From the NCBI RefSeq assembly GCF_007830125.1, contig NZ_VLLG01000003.1:548247-612246 (forward strand): 64,000 bases of DNA. Direction: 5' to 3'. The position numbers and the translations under genes are program-made. Each line of letters starts with the position of its first letter. Position 1 is the stretch's first letter. The stretch comes from Chitinophaga japonensis (lineage in GTDB: Bacteria; Bacteroidota; Bacteroidia; Chitinophagales; Chitinophagaceae). The notes under the pieces are model-generated. The model saw only the letters and a list, made by a program, of their open reading frames with translations. It ran no database searches and was not told the origin of the DNA. Below, piece by piece: positions 58,401 to 64,000 of the stretch.

Positions 58401-61400
58401 TGTTACCATCCAGGATGACAATCCGCCTTCCGCCCGTTACCTGAGCATTACGCGGGTAACAGACGGGTATGAAACAGCGCCTGCCGGCAGCGCGCCGCAA
58501 AATGCGGTGTTCAGGGTAAGCCTGCCCGCCGGCATCCGCACTTCCGAAGATATTACCGTTACCTATGTGATAGACGCATCCGGCAGCGCTGCCTATACGG
58601 ATGATTATTCCATTGCCGCCGGCTTTACGGCTGGCACCATGACCGGCACGGTAGTGATACCTGCCGGCGACAACAATGCCACGGTTACCCTGGAGGTGGT
58701 GAATGACAATGTGCTGGAAACCGATGAAACAATTGTAGTGAACCTGCAGGACGGCAATGGCGGCGCTTACCCGGCCCACCCGGATGACCCTGCCCTGCGC
58801 ACCACTACGCTTACCATCTTCGACGACGACCGTACAGACCCTGCCAAAACACAGATGGTGATAACGGCTACACAGCCTGCCGCAGCCGAGCATCCCACCA
58901 CGCCGGTGCACGGCGAGTACACCATTGGCCTGCCCACAGGCGTTACCGCGGCAGCGGACATTACTGTTACCTTTAGTGTGAACGGGCCAGCTATCCGTGA
59001 TACCGACTACGAGCTGCGCGATGGTGCGGATGCGCTGATCAGCGCGAATACGGTGGTGATCCCTGCAGGCCAGACCAGCATAACGGTAACAGCGCACGTG
59101 CTGGACGACCAGATCATTGAAGGGGATGAAGCGGTGGATATGACGCTGGCCAGCGCTACCGCTACGGGCCTGCCCCTAAGCGTAAATACCACGCCGGCTA
59201 CCGTGACCATTGATGACGACGACGATGTGGCTGCCAACCTGCAACTGGGCATAGTAGCTACACAGGACGCAGCAGAGCCTGGTACCAATGGCTTCTTTAC
59301 CGTAAGCCTGCCGGCCGGCTACACCGCGTCCCGCGATATTACGGTGACTTACGCCTTTGACGGAACCAACTCCACCGCCGTTCCGGGCACGGATTTCAGT
59401 GCCCTGAGCGGTACGGTGACCATACCGGCTGGTCAGCCCGGTGCTGCCATACCGGTGAACGTGATCAACAACAACGTGATAGACGGCACCCGCACCGTGA
59501 AGGTAGACCTGGCCGCTACAGCCGGCAATGACGGTGTAAACAGCTACGCTGCTGCCGCCGCGCCGGACAACACCGCTACGGTGGACATTACCGATGAGGA
59601 CTACAACGCCAATTCCAATGTAATACTGCTCACCCGCGTATCAGACGCCGTAGAAGGCGGCGCCAAAGGACAGTTTGAAATAGCACTGCCCAACAACGTG
59701 ATCAGCGCCACCCCCATTACGGTTACCTATACACTGACCGGTACCGCAGTGGAAGGCGCCGGCGCCGGCACAGACTATACGCTGGTAAGCGTACCGCATT
59801 TGAACACTACCACGCATACGATTACCATTCCCGCGAACCAGAACTCCGTGATCATAGAAGTGGACGCAGTGGACGACGGTGCTATTGAGCCAACGGAAAC
59901 CGTGATCCTCACCCTGTCCAATGCAGCGGATGAGAACGGCAACCCTTATACGCTGAGCCCCGGCAGCGCCACGGTGAACGTGCTGGATGTGAACGGTGCG
60001 GAAGAGAACAACCTGGTGATCTCCGCCGGTGCCAACGCGGCTGAGCCTAATACGCATACCACCTTTACAGTAGGTATCCTGAGCGGCAACACCTATAGCC
60101 AGGATATTAATGTGTCCATCGTGATACGCGGTACTGCCAGCCAGGGACTGGACTACCAGCCTATAGGCACGGTTACCATCCCGGCTAACCAGCCGTCTGT
60201 AACCGTACCGCTGAGCGTAATAGACGACCACATACTGGAAGCAACAGAAAATGTAGAAATAGAACTGCTGGGCGGCAACAGCGTGGAAGCTACCCCGCGC
60301 AGCTTCCCGCCGGACCCGGGCGCTGCCAACAGCAACATCATCAGCATTGATATTGCCGATGATGATAACACCACCGCCAACCGCTCCCTGGAGCTGGTGA
60401 AAGTGAGCGATGGCGCAGAGCCCAATACCAACGGCTCCTTCAGCATACGGCTGCCGGAATACGCCGCAGGCCAGCGCTATACCTCTGCCGTACCCATTAA
60501 CGTAACCTTTGGCATTACCGGCTCCGCCACCGAAGGCACTGACTATGGCAGCATGGGTACTACTGCTGTAATAGCCGCCGGCCAGTCAACCGTATCCGTT
60601 CCCGTAAGCGTAACAGACGACAATATACTGGAGGGTACAGAAATAGTGACGCTTACCATGAGCGGCGCTGCAGCTACCTACGGTGGCACAGCGGAAACCT
60701 TCACGGTAGGCGGCCCTGCGGATGTGAACATCCTGGACAGCGAGAGCGGAACAGGCGTCAGCTTCACCGCTGTGAGCGATGCATATGAGAATGGTTCGGC
60801 AAATGGCTCCGTTACTTTTGCCCTTACAGGCGGCGCCGTAGCCGGCCAGGATGCAACGGTAAGCTTTACCGTACTGTCTGCCGGCAGCACCGCCAGCGAT
60901 AACGATTATACAATTAACTATGCCGGCCTGGGAGGCAGCTATGACCCCGTTACCCATACCGGTACGGTGGTCATACCAGCCGGCCAGAACACGGTGACCC
61001 TGCCGGTGCAGGCAGCAGCCGATCTGCTGATAGAAGGCCAGGAAACGCTGGTGTTCCGCCTGGATGGCGCTGCCACCACTCATACCGATGGTTCGGCCGC
61101 ATCCCTGGCGGTACAGGGCACCGCGCAGCGCACGGTGAATATTGTGGACGAAGTGTATGACCGCACCATTACGGCCATTTCCCACCAGGATGGCGCGGAA
61201 GCTGCTACCAACGGCATATACCGCGTGCACCTGTCCGGTTATGGCACCTCCGGCGCTTTAATGGCCGCCCAGGATATAACCGTCACCTATACAGTACAAG
61301 CCGGCAGCACGGCTGCCGCCGGCGCCGACTACACCGCCTTGAGCGGCAGCGTGGTGATACCTGCGGGCCAGAACTATGCAGAGATCCCGGTACCGGTGCT

Positions 61401-64000
61401 GCCCGATGATATTATAGAAGGAGATGAAACCGTGATCATCCGGCTGCAGAGCGCCGCCTCTTCCATTGCTTATACGGTAAGCACCCTGGACGTGGAGCTG
61501 ATCATTACCGATGATGATAACACCGCCGCTAACAGGGTGCTGAGCGCCGCAGTACAGCGGGCAGCTACAGAGCCCGGAGGCGGTACCAATGACGGTATTG
61601 TGCGTATCAGCCTGCCTGCAGGCATTACCGCTACGGAACCGGTAACGGTCACCTACACCGTAAACACATCCGGTACGGCCACTACCGGTGCCGACTACAC
61701 GGCGCTGAGCGGCACCGTGGCAATACCCGCCGGCCAGTCCTTCGTGGATGTACCGGTAGCCGTGTTGAACGACTTCCTGATTGAAGGCAATGAAACCGTG
61801 ATCGTGGATATCAGCGGCGGTACTACGCCCACCCTGGGCAGCTTTACCCCGCATGCTACCAACGGCACGGCCACGCTTACCATCAGTGATGATGATGATG
61901 TGGCGGCTAACCGCGTGGTGAGCGTAGTGACGACCGCCGACGGCGATGAAACAACGCCCACAGACGGTAATTTCCGCTTCAGGCTGCCGGTGTCTGGCAC
62001 AGACCAGTTGCTGGCCAACGAGGATATTACCATCAGTTATACCATTGGCGGCACAGCCACCGCTGCAGACTATGTACCGCTGAGCGGCACGGTGGTCATT
62101 GCAGCAGGTACCGGCTTCACGGATGTACCGGTGGATGTGATCGATAACAACATTATAGACGGTACCCGTACCGTGATCGTAACCATCAGCAGCATTACTA
62201 CCGGCAGCGGGAAGGTCTTCACGGCGCATGCTACGGAGAACACGGCTACTGCCAACATTGCCGATGATGATAACACCACTGCCAACCGTACCCTGACCGT
62301 AACCGCTTCCATACCGGATGCGGAGGAAGGAACAACCCCGGTGCCGGGTGAGTTTACCCTGAGCCTGCCCGCAGGCATCACGGTAGCCCGCGACCTGCAG
62401 GTGACCTTCGCGCTGGGCGGTAAGGCGGTGAATGGTACGGACTACCAGCAGATCAGCCCCTTAACGGTGACCATTCCCGCAGGGCAATCCTCCGCTACCG
62501 TCACTATCACGCCTGTCAATAATAACATCATTGACGGCGACCGTGACGTGGTGCTGAGCGTGAGCACGATCACGGTAACAGGTGGCAACCCCTACGGGGC
62601 CTTTACCGCCAGCCCGGATAATGCGGCGCTTACCATTCATGACGATGATGATACGCCGGAAAACCGCCAGGTGAGCGCCATTGCCAGCACGCCGGATGCC
62701 TACGAAGACCCGGCTGCGGCTAACCGCGACGGTGTGTTTACGGTAAGCCTGCCGACCGGTCTCACAGCGGCCGAGCCGCTCACGGTGAGCTTTACGCTTA
62801 CGGGTGCAGCCGTGAACGGCACGGATTATCAAAATGTAACTCCATTAACAGTAACTATTCCCGCCGGCCAGAATGCGGCTACCGTAACCATTACACCGGT
62901 GGATAACAACCTGATAGATGGCGACCGTGCGGCTACGCTGACCATTACCCAGGTAGACCTGCCCACAGGCAGCAGCCTGCAGCCCTTTAGCCCGGCAGCA
63001 GCGCCGGCCAACGAGGCTACCGCTACCATCCACGACGACGATGCGGCTAAGGCAATGCTGAGCATTACCGCCAGCACCGCCAGCGCAGCAGAACCGGCTA
63101 CCAATGGCGCGTTCACGATCAGCCTGCCGGCCGGCATAACCGCTAAAGAGGATATGACGGTGACCTACACCGTTCACACAGCCAGCACGGCCACTGCCGG
63201 TACTGACTATACGGCCCTGAGCGGCACGGTAGTGATTCCTGCCGGTGATCCGTCTGTAACAGTGCCGGTGCAGGTGATAGATAATAATATCATAGACGGC
63301 GACCGCACGGTGATACTGACGATCAGCGGCGGTACTACGCCCAACATGGGCAGTGTAGGGGTGGATGCAGCAGCCGCTGAAGCCACCGTGACCATTGCCG
63401 ATGATGATGCGGCCAAAACGGAGCTGAGCATTACCGCCAGTACGCCGGATGCCGCAGAACCGGCCACCAACGGCGCGTTCACCATCAGCCTGCCGGCAGG
63501 TGTAACGGCCAAGGAAGATATAACGGTAAGCTACACGGTAAATGCCGCCAGCACGGCTGCTACCGGTACAGACTATACGGCATTGAGCGGCACCGCCGTG
63601 ATCCCGGCAGGTGATCCCTCCGTAGTAGTGCCGGTGCAGGTGATAGATAATAACATGATAGATGGCGACCGCACGGTGATACTGACCATCAGCGGCGGCA
63701 CCACGCCCACCATGGGCAGCGTAGGTGCGAACGCAGCAGCCAGTGAAGCCACGGTGACCATTGCCGACGACGATGCCGCCAAAGCAGCATTGAGCATTAC
63801 GGCCGGCACGGCCAATGCAGATGAGGACGGCCCTGTGAACGGTGTGTTCACCATCAGCCTGCCCGCCGGTGTAACGGCGAAGGAGGATATTACGGTGAGC
63901 TATACCGTTAACGCCGCCAGCACGGCCACCGCTGGTACAGACTATACGGCATTGAGCGGTACGGCTGTCATTACGGCTGGCGCTGCTTCCGTGGCCGTTA
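46480..64000 (+). CDS. Giant secreted modular adhesin-like protein (3' end outside window)
   Basis: From ATG 46480 ([13 protein letters not shown]) the frame stays open to the last base: 5,840 complete codons with no stop; the in-frame TGA just upstream is at 46396. The protein has a signal peptide (about 1-33, cut near ATAS) and then [18 protein letters not shown], which opens a right-handed parallel beta-helix (to about residue 560). A short beta domain follows, then seven lectin-like modules (about 667-3470), a conserved linker domain (about 3545-3725, [18 protein letters not shown]) and Calx-beta-like repeats from 3726 on. This is the architecture of very large Bacteroidota surface proteins exported by the type IX system; the expected C-terminal sorting or CHU_C domain is not in view. 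Likely roles are surface adhesion, gliding or glycan/cell contact. The LuxR-type regulator and kinase next door may control it. Confidence 0.9.
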   Translation, partial: MSRSTSIAPIIRFCSKYLLLLSFALMATVTATASTFPVTNTNDAGPGSLRQAILDANAAGAGPHSIVFNVHGQITILTSLPTITAKKLLIDGENRITINAPGPNGVINPFMINADSVTIRNFTLTNNGDIDFDIFANTTGITIENIHAYSTVGNFLNAFMRVRGATTNLTVRNIYSTDVEPSGPSPHIGRAFYFQAGMHTNLVMDNIQLSTAGNVRGAEGIVFRDASVNGWTLTNSNISGFQNGIVLDNTGGAVETANNIMFRNVTIDSLWSGVALGFYSDFVSTNIELNRFTVDMDVIGADDDGDYAIRFDNTADNITLDTVNFNENDIYNVWFRSAASNITINQALMENRMPGLHGGSSYIRFETTVNGVNITNSVLDGDKPANTVDGIHGIAFLGAATDVTIDNVSFNEFDNEGIVAVAAATNFLVTNSRFTANEDGIEFGGNFARSNVDIVNSSFRNNTRSGIVLNGANAVSDYDLTGDTVVNNTSNGIWFYGGAGVTDAQVSGCVVHGNGGNGVHNDAPNKVVITNNSIYNNTGLGIANPAGNCTYTAAAGRTPVLVSSNSLGGGQYQLQLTIPNITAGAQYTVDIYANDPATSKTSGQYYVTTLTGVAAGSSTHTISYNTGPGATGLGFWTATLRISANNCGTSEFGNSIPMSFSGPACVNDGIKAWFRADQAVNGMNWGDISGNANHMTVIGDPDGATGMVNFNPAIYYDGNDAHRVPAAAGVTGQYTMMGMGLLEGTQNGRVFTSSTGNKLFGWQAGLENRLYVEGWLNTGGAITTKGKLYSYERGTTGAYEFRSNGTALKTGATSDASVWTLDVGGAAYSDYAKVLVPEVFVYSRDLLPDEVQRIESYMALKYGITLKSGTADYITSDGSVQMYTASANTGYGGRITGIGRDDCSMLNQKQSLSQDTGIVTIALGDVIAASNAANTNTFTNDKAFLVFSDNGGSTNYFTAVTGANVTHRMARVWKVQQSAAWDDSQQVTLQLESGTQDNYLLISTDAAFGTITRELQLSSTGRVTVSSADLAGGVFFTFGRQQRFPGGVATDLQAWVKADAGITAVDNNVSSWTDQAVQRVWPKAHANVTLPWQSNSINYNPTVNFAGNSYFSVPQFTASYTQGEIFSVQFSHLAANSTTASFPFEFGGDPSALTAQHYHYSNGSHYTHFGITTRPGYPLGGINMQRAHILNNWSAPGNWALNFDGRTIGSSTALAVSFGRGAATNTAIGAGHNSIFNGRISEVIFYNRRLDDAERIRVNSYLALKYALTLRNAAGNMTDYIASDGSTRMWTASKNTGYGECITGIGRDDNGTLLQKQSRSQEVEAIVSITVGTGFAPSNRENQHIIANDLSFFTFSDNGAATDYTQAVTGLGDVTLHMARIFKIDRTNWAQSSIRLALMGGDSTKYLLVSSDETFGAGDQVYQLDARGLRTLDSELLPDGAYFTFGSAQRGPAGVAAGLNVWLRADTGTTGGSNVTQWKEIGPAARVWPKVNSAAATWKPASFNFNPGIGFAGGTYFRLAQFANTMTAGEIFSVQLSNLDNTTATTHYPFEFGGIYAGGQAVYTWSNNNHYTYFGTGTARRNFAYPATVNVRNPHLLNSWSATNDWAAGIDGKVLLTANTNAVSFTSAATWNYIGAGHNSVFNGDIPEVILYSRKLSDLERRQVQSYMALRYGLTLGLGTPVDYIASDGATKMWEAATGGSYAKHITGIGRDNRGMLYQKQSRSVDTGMVTIAVGTAVAVSNQANTAVITNDLSFFSFGDDGGAITYLTPVSGITGVNSRMTRIFKAQQFNWATQDITLQLEGGDQAETYLLVSADETFGTGDAAYILNEDGAVTISSSLLPHGAYFTFARATKGPNGVKDGITFWLRADDGRSGGSRWNDFSNFGNNAFQGVVSGQPVTDARGLNFNYSLGFDGTDDFLDITTARINPATSTIFVVASGSGYNAVRDLVSSGDVGSAHGMEFRITNAAKLNFLENAAAITGAGGNKIILPNRTYIFSATESSTANGLRLFEDHALDIQGTSTLIPNTANLISIGSRTIAARGLYWMGSMGEVIAYDRVLSDVERQSVESYLGIKYGITLNDGATDYLDTDGSSYWTADATYKHRITGIGRDDATSLNTRQSLSVDTGFVTIALGSSIAITNEQNTNTITNDKSFFVFADNGLSATSYAEVVSGTNVTRRLPRVWKVDKTNWADQNITLKANATGTNVYLLISTDPTFATINQELPVNTDKTVVLNTSLMPDGVYFTFGAPVKYPGGVSSGSMIWLRADIGTSATADNTPISTWNDYSPNMNNVAQATPANQPLYFNNAASNMNFNPVVRFNGAPHSMTGGSLLKTGSYTAANAFFAASQTTPVNTVIFTEQAGTGTQFTLHATWGDNVVYWDAPYISNRITYNAGDISNQVILWTTTSDISLATNKQAIYRNGLSVATGNNTSTFTGNNSIFQLGSNTNSYNGRMGDLIVYTNALTAVEQQRINTYMAIKYGITLNNGATDYLATDGTTKVWDATANSAYKNNIAGIGRDDVEDLLQKQSRSINAGMQLAIGLGDLAETNLANTGSFAVDRNYMVWGDDGASTLFKTAITGNPAVNYRMARIWKVQETGTIGSVQIAVPYDALPNAKETYLITSSDATIDGSDTFYPLTAITLNGVKHYAATVDVVNGQYFSFGSYIKTPGGVVGTSLWLRPDAGTSSTTDNTAISGWTDYASELNNATATVAASQPLYLNNTTNNVNFNPVVKFDGTDFMDLAISKLPVGTTARTFFNTGSLTSIAGGNKFILAYGAGATNVGSGMAVVGGNGTADFVGWANDVTSPAGNWQSGVFNEMVGVWSGNGGNATLYSKMKVLGGPVAKGWNTGNVAAGIGAWPWDRAQSWNGVIGDVIVYPTALTATELQRVSTYLAIKYGYTIDQTAPTDYLATDGTTKVWDAAANGIYKNNITGIGRDDVEGLNQKQSRSINTGFQPIVGLGAIATDNLSNTNSFTADKTYLTWGDDGASTGFATAMTGTPGITARMTRIWKVQETGTVGNVQIAIPATAISSSVSSPQLVVSDDATIDGTDQYSTLSFTTIDGVDYYVVTVDLNNGQYFTFAALVTAPGGVLGDVLWVKADAGVQVDASNNVEQWIDQSGSNNTVSELRASTITHTDPVTPTAAIVQVPNAINFNPSVDFTGAVNRSLKGNAVADWNSTPTTIFSVNMVEGALAGGFGGVFSGLADWTTNDGGSAGMGLSASATVYSLDGAGCSPAASTSPTTGVPRAVRGIYTVPGNGLNSMLAVNGRTEVAAGANCLGYATTLFEVGGRTAGSASFDNRVFNGKIPEVIVYRSALTPENSNRVESYLALKYGLTLDQTTPTNYTASDVTPFWTAADNGAYKINIFGIGRDDASALLQKQSRSVNPGSVLTIGLRTIAATNADNTNTFAADKSFFMLAANSTATTVTGTDLPPTCIQERLTQEWKVQSTSFDNATQPLTLSFDLTGITRAGTELAHYALLVDKTGSGDFASLSAADYELIPATALNGDIVTFDNIATLANGMVLTLVTRNVATPVAQLVPDNTETITTAACVDSDGWLYFKDPADPDKYLAAIDPNGNTLNPAEFSATISVNRNMDTELGANSGTDYGVQLMRRLLQINYTGTAPLDQNGGVKVRLLWDETERTAAESYLSATRGVSTAQTWTWFKRTGTVADVVANVSAAGLAGMEPLTSVATGAADGVAYVEFSGIQGFSVFGGITSATGVVSVIKDTDGDETGPVNAQFTIKLPGDLQAAEDITVAYQVSGAAANTEDYTITGLDPATLTGTAVIPAGSNSVEVLATVIDDGVIENAENIHITLTGAISGTSTYTLHSTEFEADATLADNDNTAVNRVIAVTATITPAMEAGPVNGELTFSLPAGITASEPVTVTYSLGAGTAAYADDYILAGYDAGTNTGTITIPAGSNSVVLPVQVQNDDLLEPDETVIANLASPAAGVTATLGDFTPDAAAATATVTIQDDNPPSARYLSITRVTDGYETAPAGSAPQNAVFRVSLPAGIRTSEDITVTYVIDASGSAAYTDDYSIAAGFTAGTMTGTVVIPAGDNNATVTLEVVNDNVLETDETIVVNLQDGNGGAYPAHPDDPALRTTTLTIFDDDRTDPAKTQMVITATQPAAAEHPTTPVHGEYTIGLPTGVTAAADITVTFSVNGPAIRDTDYELRDGADALISANTVVIPAGQTSITVTAHVLDDQIIEGDEAVDMTLASATATGLPLSVNTTPATVTIDDDDDVAANLQLGIVATQDAAEPGTNGFFTVSLPAGYTASRDITVTYAFDGTNSTAVPGTDFSALSGTVTIPAGQPGAAIPVNVINNNVIDGTRTVKVDLAATAGNDGVNSYAAAAAPDNTATVDITDEDYNANSNVILLTRVSDAVEGGAKGQFEIALPNNVISATPITVTYTLTGTAVEGAGAGTDYTLVSVPHLNTTTHTITIPANQNSVIIEVDAVDDGAIEPTETVILTLSNAADENGNPYTLSPGSATVNVLDVNGAEENNLVISAGANAAEPNTHTTFTVGILSGNTYSQDINVSIVIRGTASQGLDYQPIGTVTIPANQPSVTVPLSVIDDHILEATENVEIELLGGNSVEATPRSFPPDPGAANSNIISIDIADDDNTTANRSLELVKVSDGAEPNTNGSFSIRLPEYAAGQRYTSAVPINVTFGITGSATEGTDYGSMGTTAVIAAGQSTVSVPVSVTDDNILEGTEIVTLTMSGAAATYGGTAETFTVGGPADVNILDSESGTGVSFTAVSDAYENGSANGSVTFALTGGAVAGQDATVSFTVLSAGSTASDNDYTINYAGLGGSYDPVTHTGTVVIPAGQNTVTLPVQAAADLLIEGQETLVFRLDGAATTHTDGSAASLAVQGTAQRTVNIVDEVYDRTITAISHQDGAEAATNGIYRVHLSGYGTSGALMAAQDITVTYTVQAGSTAAAGADYTALSGSVVIPAGQNYAEIPVPVLPDDIIEGDETVIIRLQSAASSIAYTVSTLDVELIITDDDNTAANRVLSAAVQRAATEPGGGTNDGIVRISLPAGITATEPVTVTYTVNTSGTATTGADYTALSGTVAIPAGQSFVDVPVAVLNDFLIEGNETVIVDISGGTTPTLGSFTPHATNGTATLTISDDDDVAANRVVSVVTTADGDETTPTDGNFRFRLPVSGTDQLLANEDITISYTIGGTATAADYVPLSGTVVIAAGTGFTDVPVDVIDNNIIDGTRTVIVTISSITTGSGKVFTAHATENTATANIADDDNTTANRTLTVTASIPDAEEGTTPVPGEFTLSLPAGITVARDLQVTFALGGKAVNGTDYQQISPLTVTIPAGQSSATVTITPVNNNIIDGDRDVVLSVSTITVTGGNPYGAFTASPDNAALTIHDDDDTPENRQVSAIASTPDAYEDPAAANRDGVFTVSLPTGLTAAEPLTVSFTLTGAAVNGTDYQNVTPLTVTIPAGQNAATVTITPVDNNLIDGDRAATLTITQVDLPTGSSLQPFSPAAAPANEATATIHDDDAAKAMLSITASTASAAEPATNGAFTISLPAGITAKEDMTVTYTVHTASTATAGTDYTALSGTVVIPAGDPSVTVPVQVIDNNIIDGDRTVILTISGGTTPNMGSVGVDAAAAEATVTIADDDAAKTELSITASTPDAAEPATNGAFTISLPAGVTAKEDITVSYTVNAASTAATGTDYTALSGTAVIPAGDPSVVVPVQVIDNNMIDGDRTVILTISGGTTPTMGSVGANAAASEATVTIADDDAAKAALSITAGTANADEDGPVNGVFTISLPAGVTAKEDITVSYTVNAASTATAGTDYTALSGTAVITAGAASVAV
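48478..56890 (+). repeat. Seven tandem ~1.2-kb lectin-like modules in the giant protein
   Basis: Each module starts with a WLRADxG-type segment (48484, 49621, 50839, 52051, 53248, 54493, 55750) and has a LamG/concanavalin-like middle with FNGxIxEVIxY. It then shows [12 protein letters not shown] (at about 49040, 50251, 51469, 52681, 53901, 55147, 56458), an YxASDG segment, [14 protein letters not shown], a DNG segment and a closing GxYFTFG. Unit spacing is 1,211-1,311 bases. The copies differ strongly in DNA sequence, so the array is old. The part after the LamG-like domain resembles what I recall being called DUF8202, named from memory. Confidence 0.85.
57655..64000 (+). repeat. At least sixteen Calx-beta-like repeats
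   Basis: Repeats of 115-135 residues, each with a DITVTYT-type strand, [17 protein letters not shown], a DNNxIDGDRTV/E turn and a closing acidic Ca-binding DDDD/DDDN cluster. Closing clusters occur near 58015, 58410, 58825, 59215, 59595, 59980, 60360, 60730, 61150, 61515, 61890, 62265, 62645, 63035, 63405 and 63770; a seventeenth repeat is cut by the window end. Such repeats bind calcium and stiffen extracellular stalks. Confidence 0.88.
63061..64000 (+). repeat. Near-identical 366-base tandem units at the end of the window
   Basis: AGCATTACCGCC-like unit starts fall at 63061, 63427 and 63793, exactly 366 bases (122 codons) apart. The DNA is highly similar between units (shared GTACTGACTATACGGCC-like and GGTGATCCGTCT-like stretches), unlike the older repeats upstream. 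This points to recent duplication, and the array probably continues beyond the window. Confidence 0.85.

Noticed and set aside
46470..63854. Many long minus-strand open frames, up to 743 codons (56866-59097), inside the giant gene
   Set aside because: They lie opposite the repeated, codon-biased plus-strand frame, carry repeated low-complexity residues and no family signatures; the plus frame is continuous and encodes recognisable domains.
57655..64000. Regularly spaced repeats, considered as a CRISPR-like array
   Set aside because: Period is 345-390 bases, the repeats are coding and in frame, and there are no short spacers or cas genes.

Overview
The window looks like a chromosomal segment of a fairly GC-rich Bacteroidota bacterium, most likely of the Chitinophagaceae (Chitinophaga-like). 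The evidence is a SusC/SusD pair controlled by an ECF sigma/FecR system, a type IX secretion sorting domain, several boxes matching the Bacteroidetes -7 promoter element TAnnTTTG, and the overall protein repertoire. No rRNA operon, CRISPR array, prophage or complete insertion sequence was seen. There is one tRNA gene, tRNA-Gln(CTG).

Layout. 0-3.7 kb: an AhpD-like carboxymuconolactone decarboxylase family protein, an HSL-type esterase, an AraC regulator, a small hypothetical protein and a methyltransferase. 3.7-10.3 kb (minus strand): a PAS histidine kinase, a single-domain receiver, a GntP permease and an asymmetric heterodimeric ABC exporter, tightly packed. 10.3-13.5 kb: tRNA-Gln with its own promoter and terminator, a methyltransferase cut off in mid-domain, topoisomerase III and a small membrane protein. 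13.5-25.1 kb (minus strand): a polysaccharide-utilization-type locus running sigma factor, FecR anti-sigma, SusC, SusD, FAD oxidoreductase and a secreted GH2-like enzyme. Two copies of an unidentified ~60-bp repeat lie at about 16.5 and 25.2 kb. 25.2-30.9 kb: an Asp/Asn-hydroxylase and sulfotransferase pair, a DUF433/DUF5615 toxin-antitoxin-like pair, an S24-type repressor lacking catalytic residues, a sulfurtransferase, a frameshifted RhuM/Fic gene and an Lrp regulator. 31-42 kb: class V aminotransferase, NmrA-like protein, secreted DPP-IV-type peptidase, a tiny Cys-rich exported peptide followed by a membrane-anchored beta-propeller, receiver proteins, a GNAT-ankyrin fusion, a GH140-like enzyme, DinB and AraC. 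42.1-46.1 kb: a propeller-sensor histidine kinase facing a LuxR-type response regulator.

46.5 kb to the end: one uninterrupted plus-strand reading frame of at least 5,840 codons. It encodes an exported giant modular protein: signal peptide, parallel beta-helix, seven ~400-residue lectin-like modules, a linker domain and at least sixteen Calx-beta-like repeats. Its 3' end lies outside the window. The many long minus-strand ORFs in this region are shadows of the repeated coding sequence.

The points most worth following up are the giant protein, the structured leader with a strand-specific terminator before the AraC gene at 42.1 kb, the Cys-rich peptide/attenuator/propeller cassette at 35.7 kb, and the A-AAA-AAG heptamer exactly where the RhuM/Fic gene changes frame.
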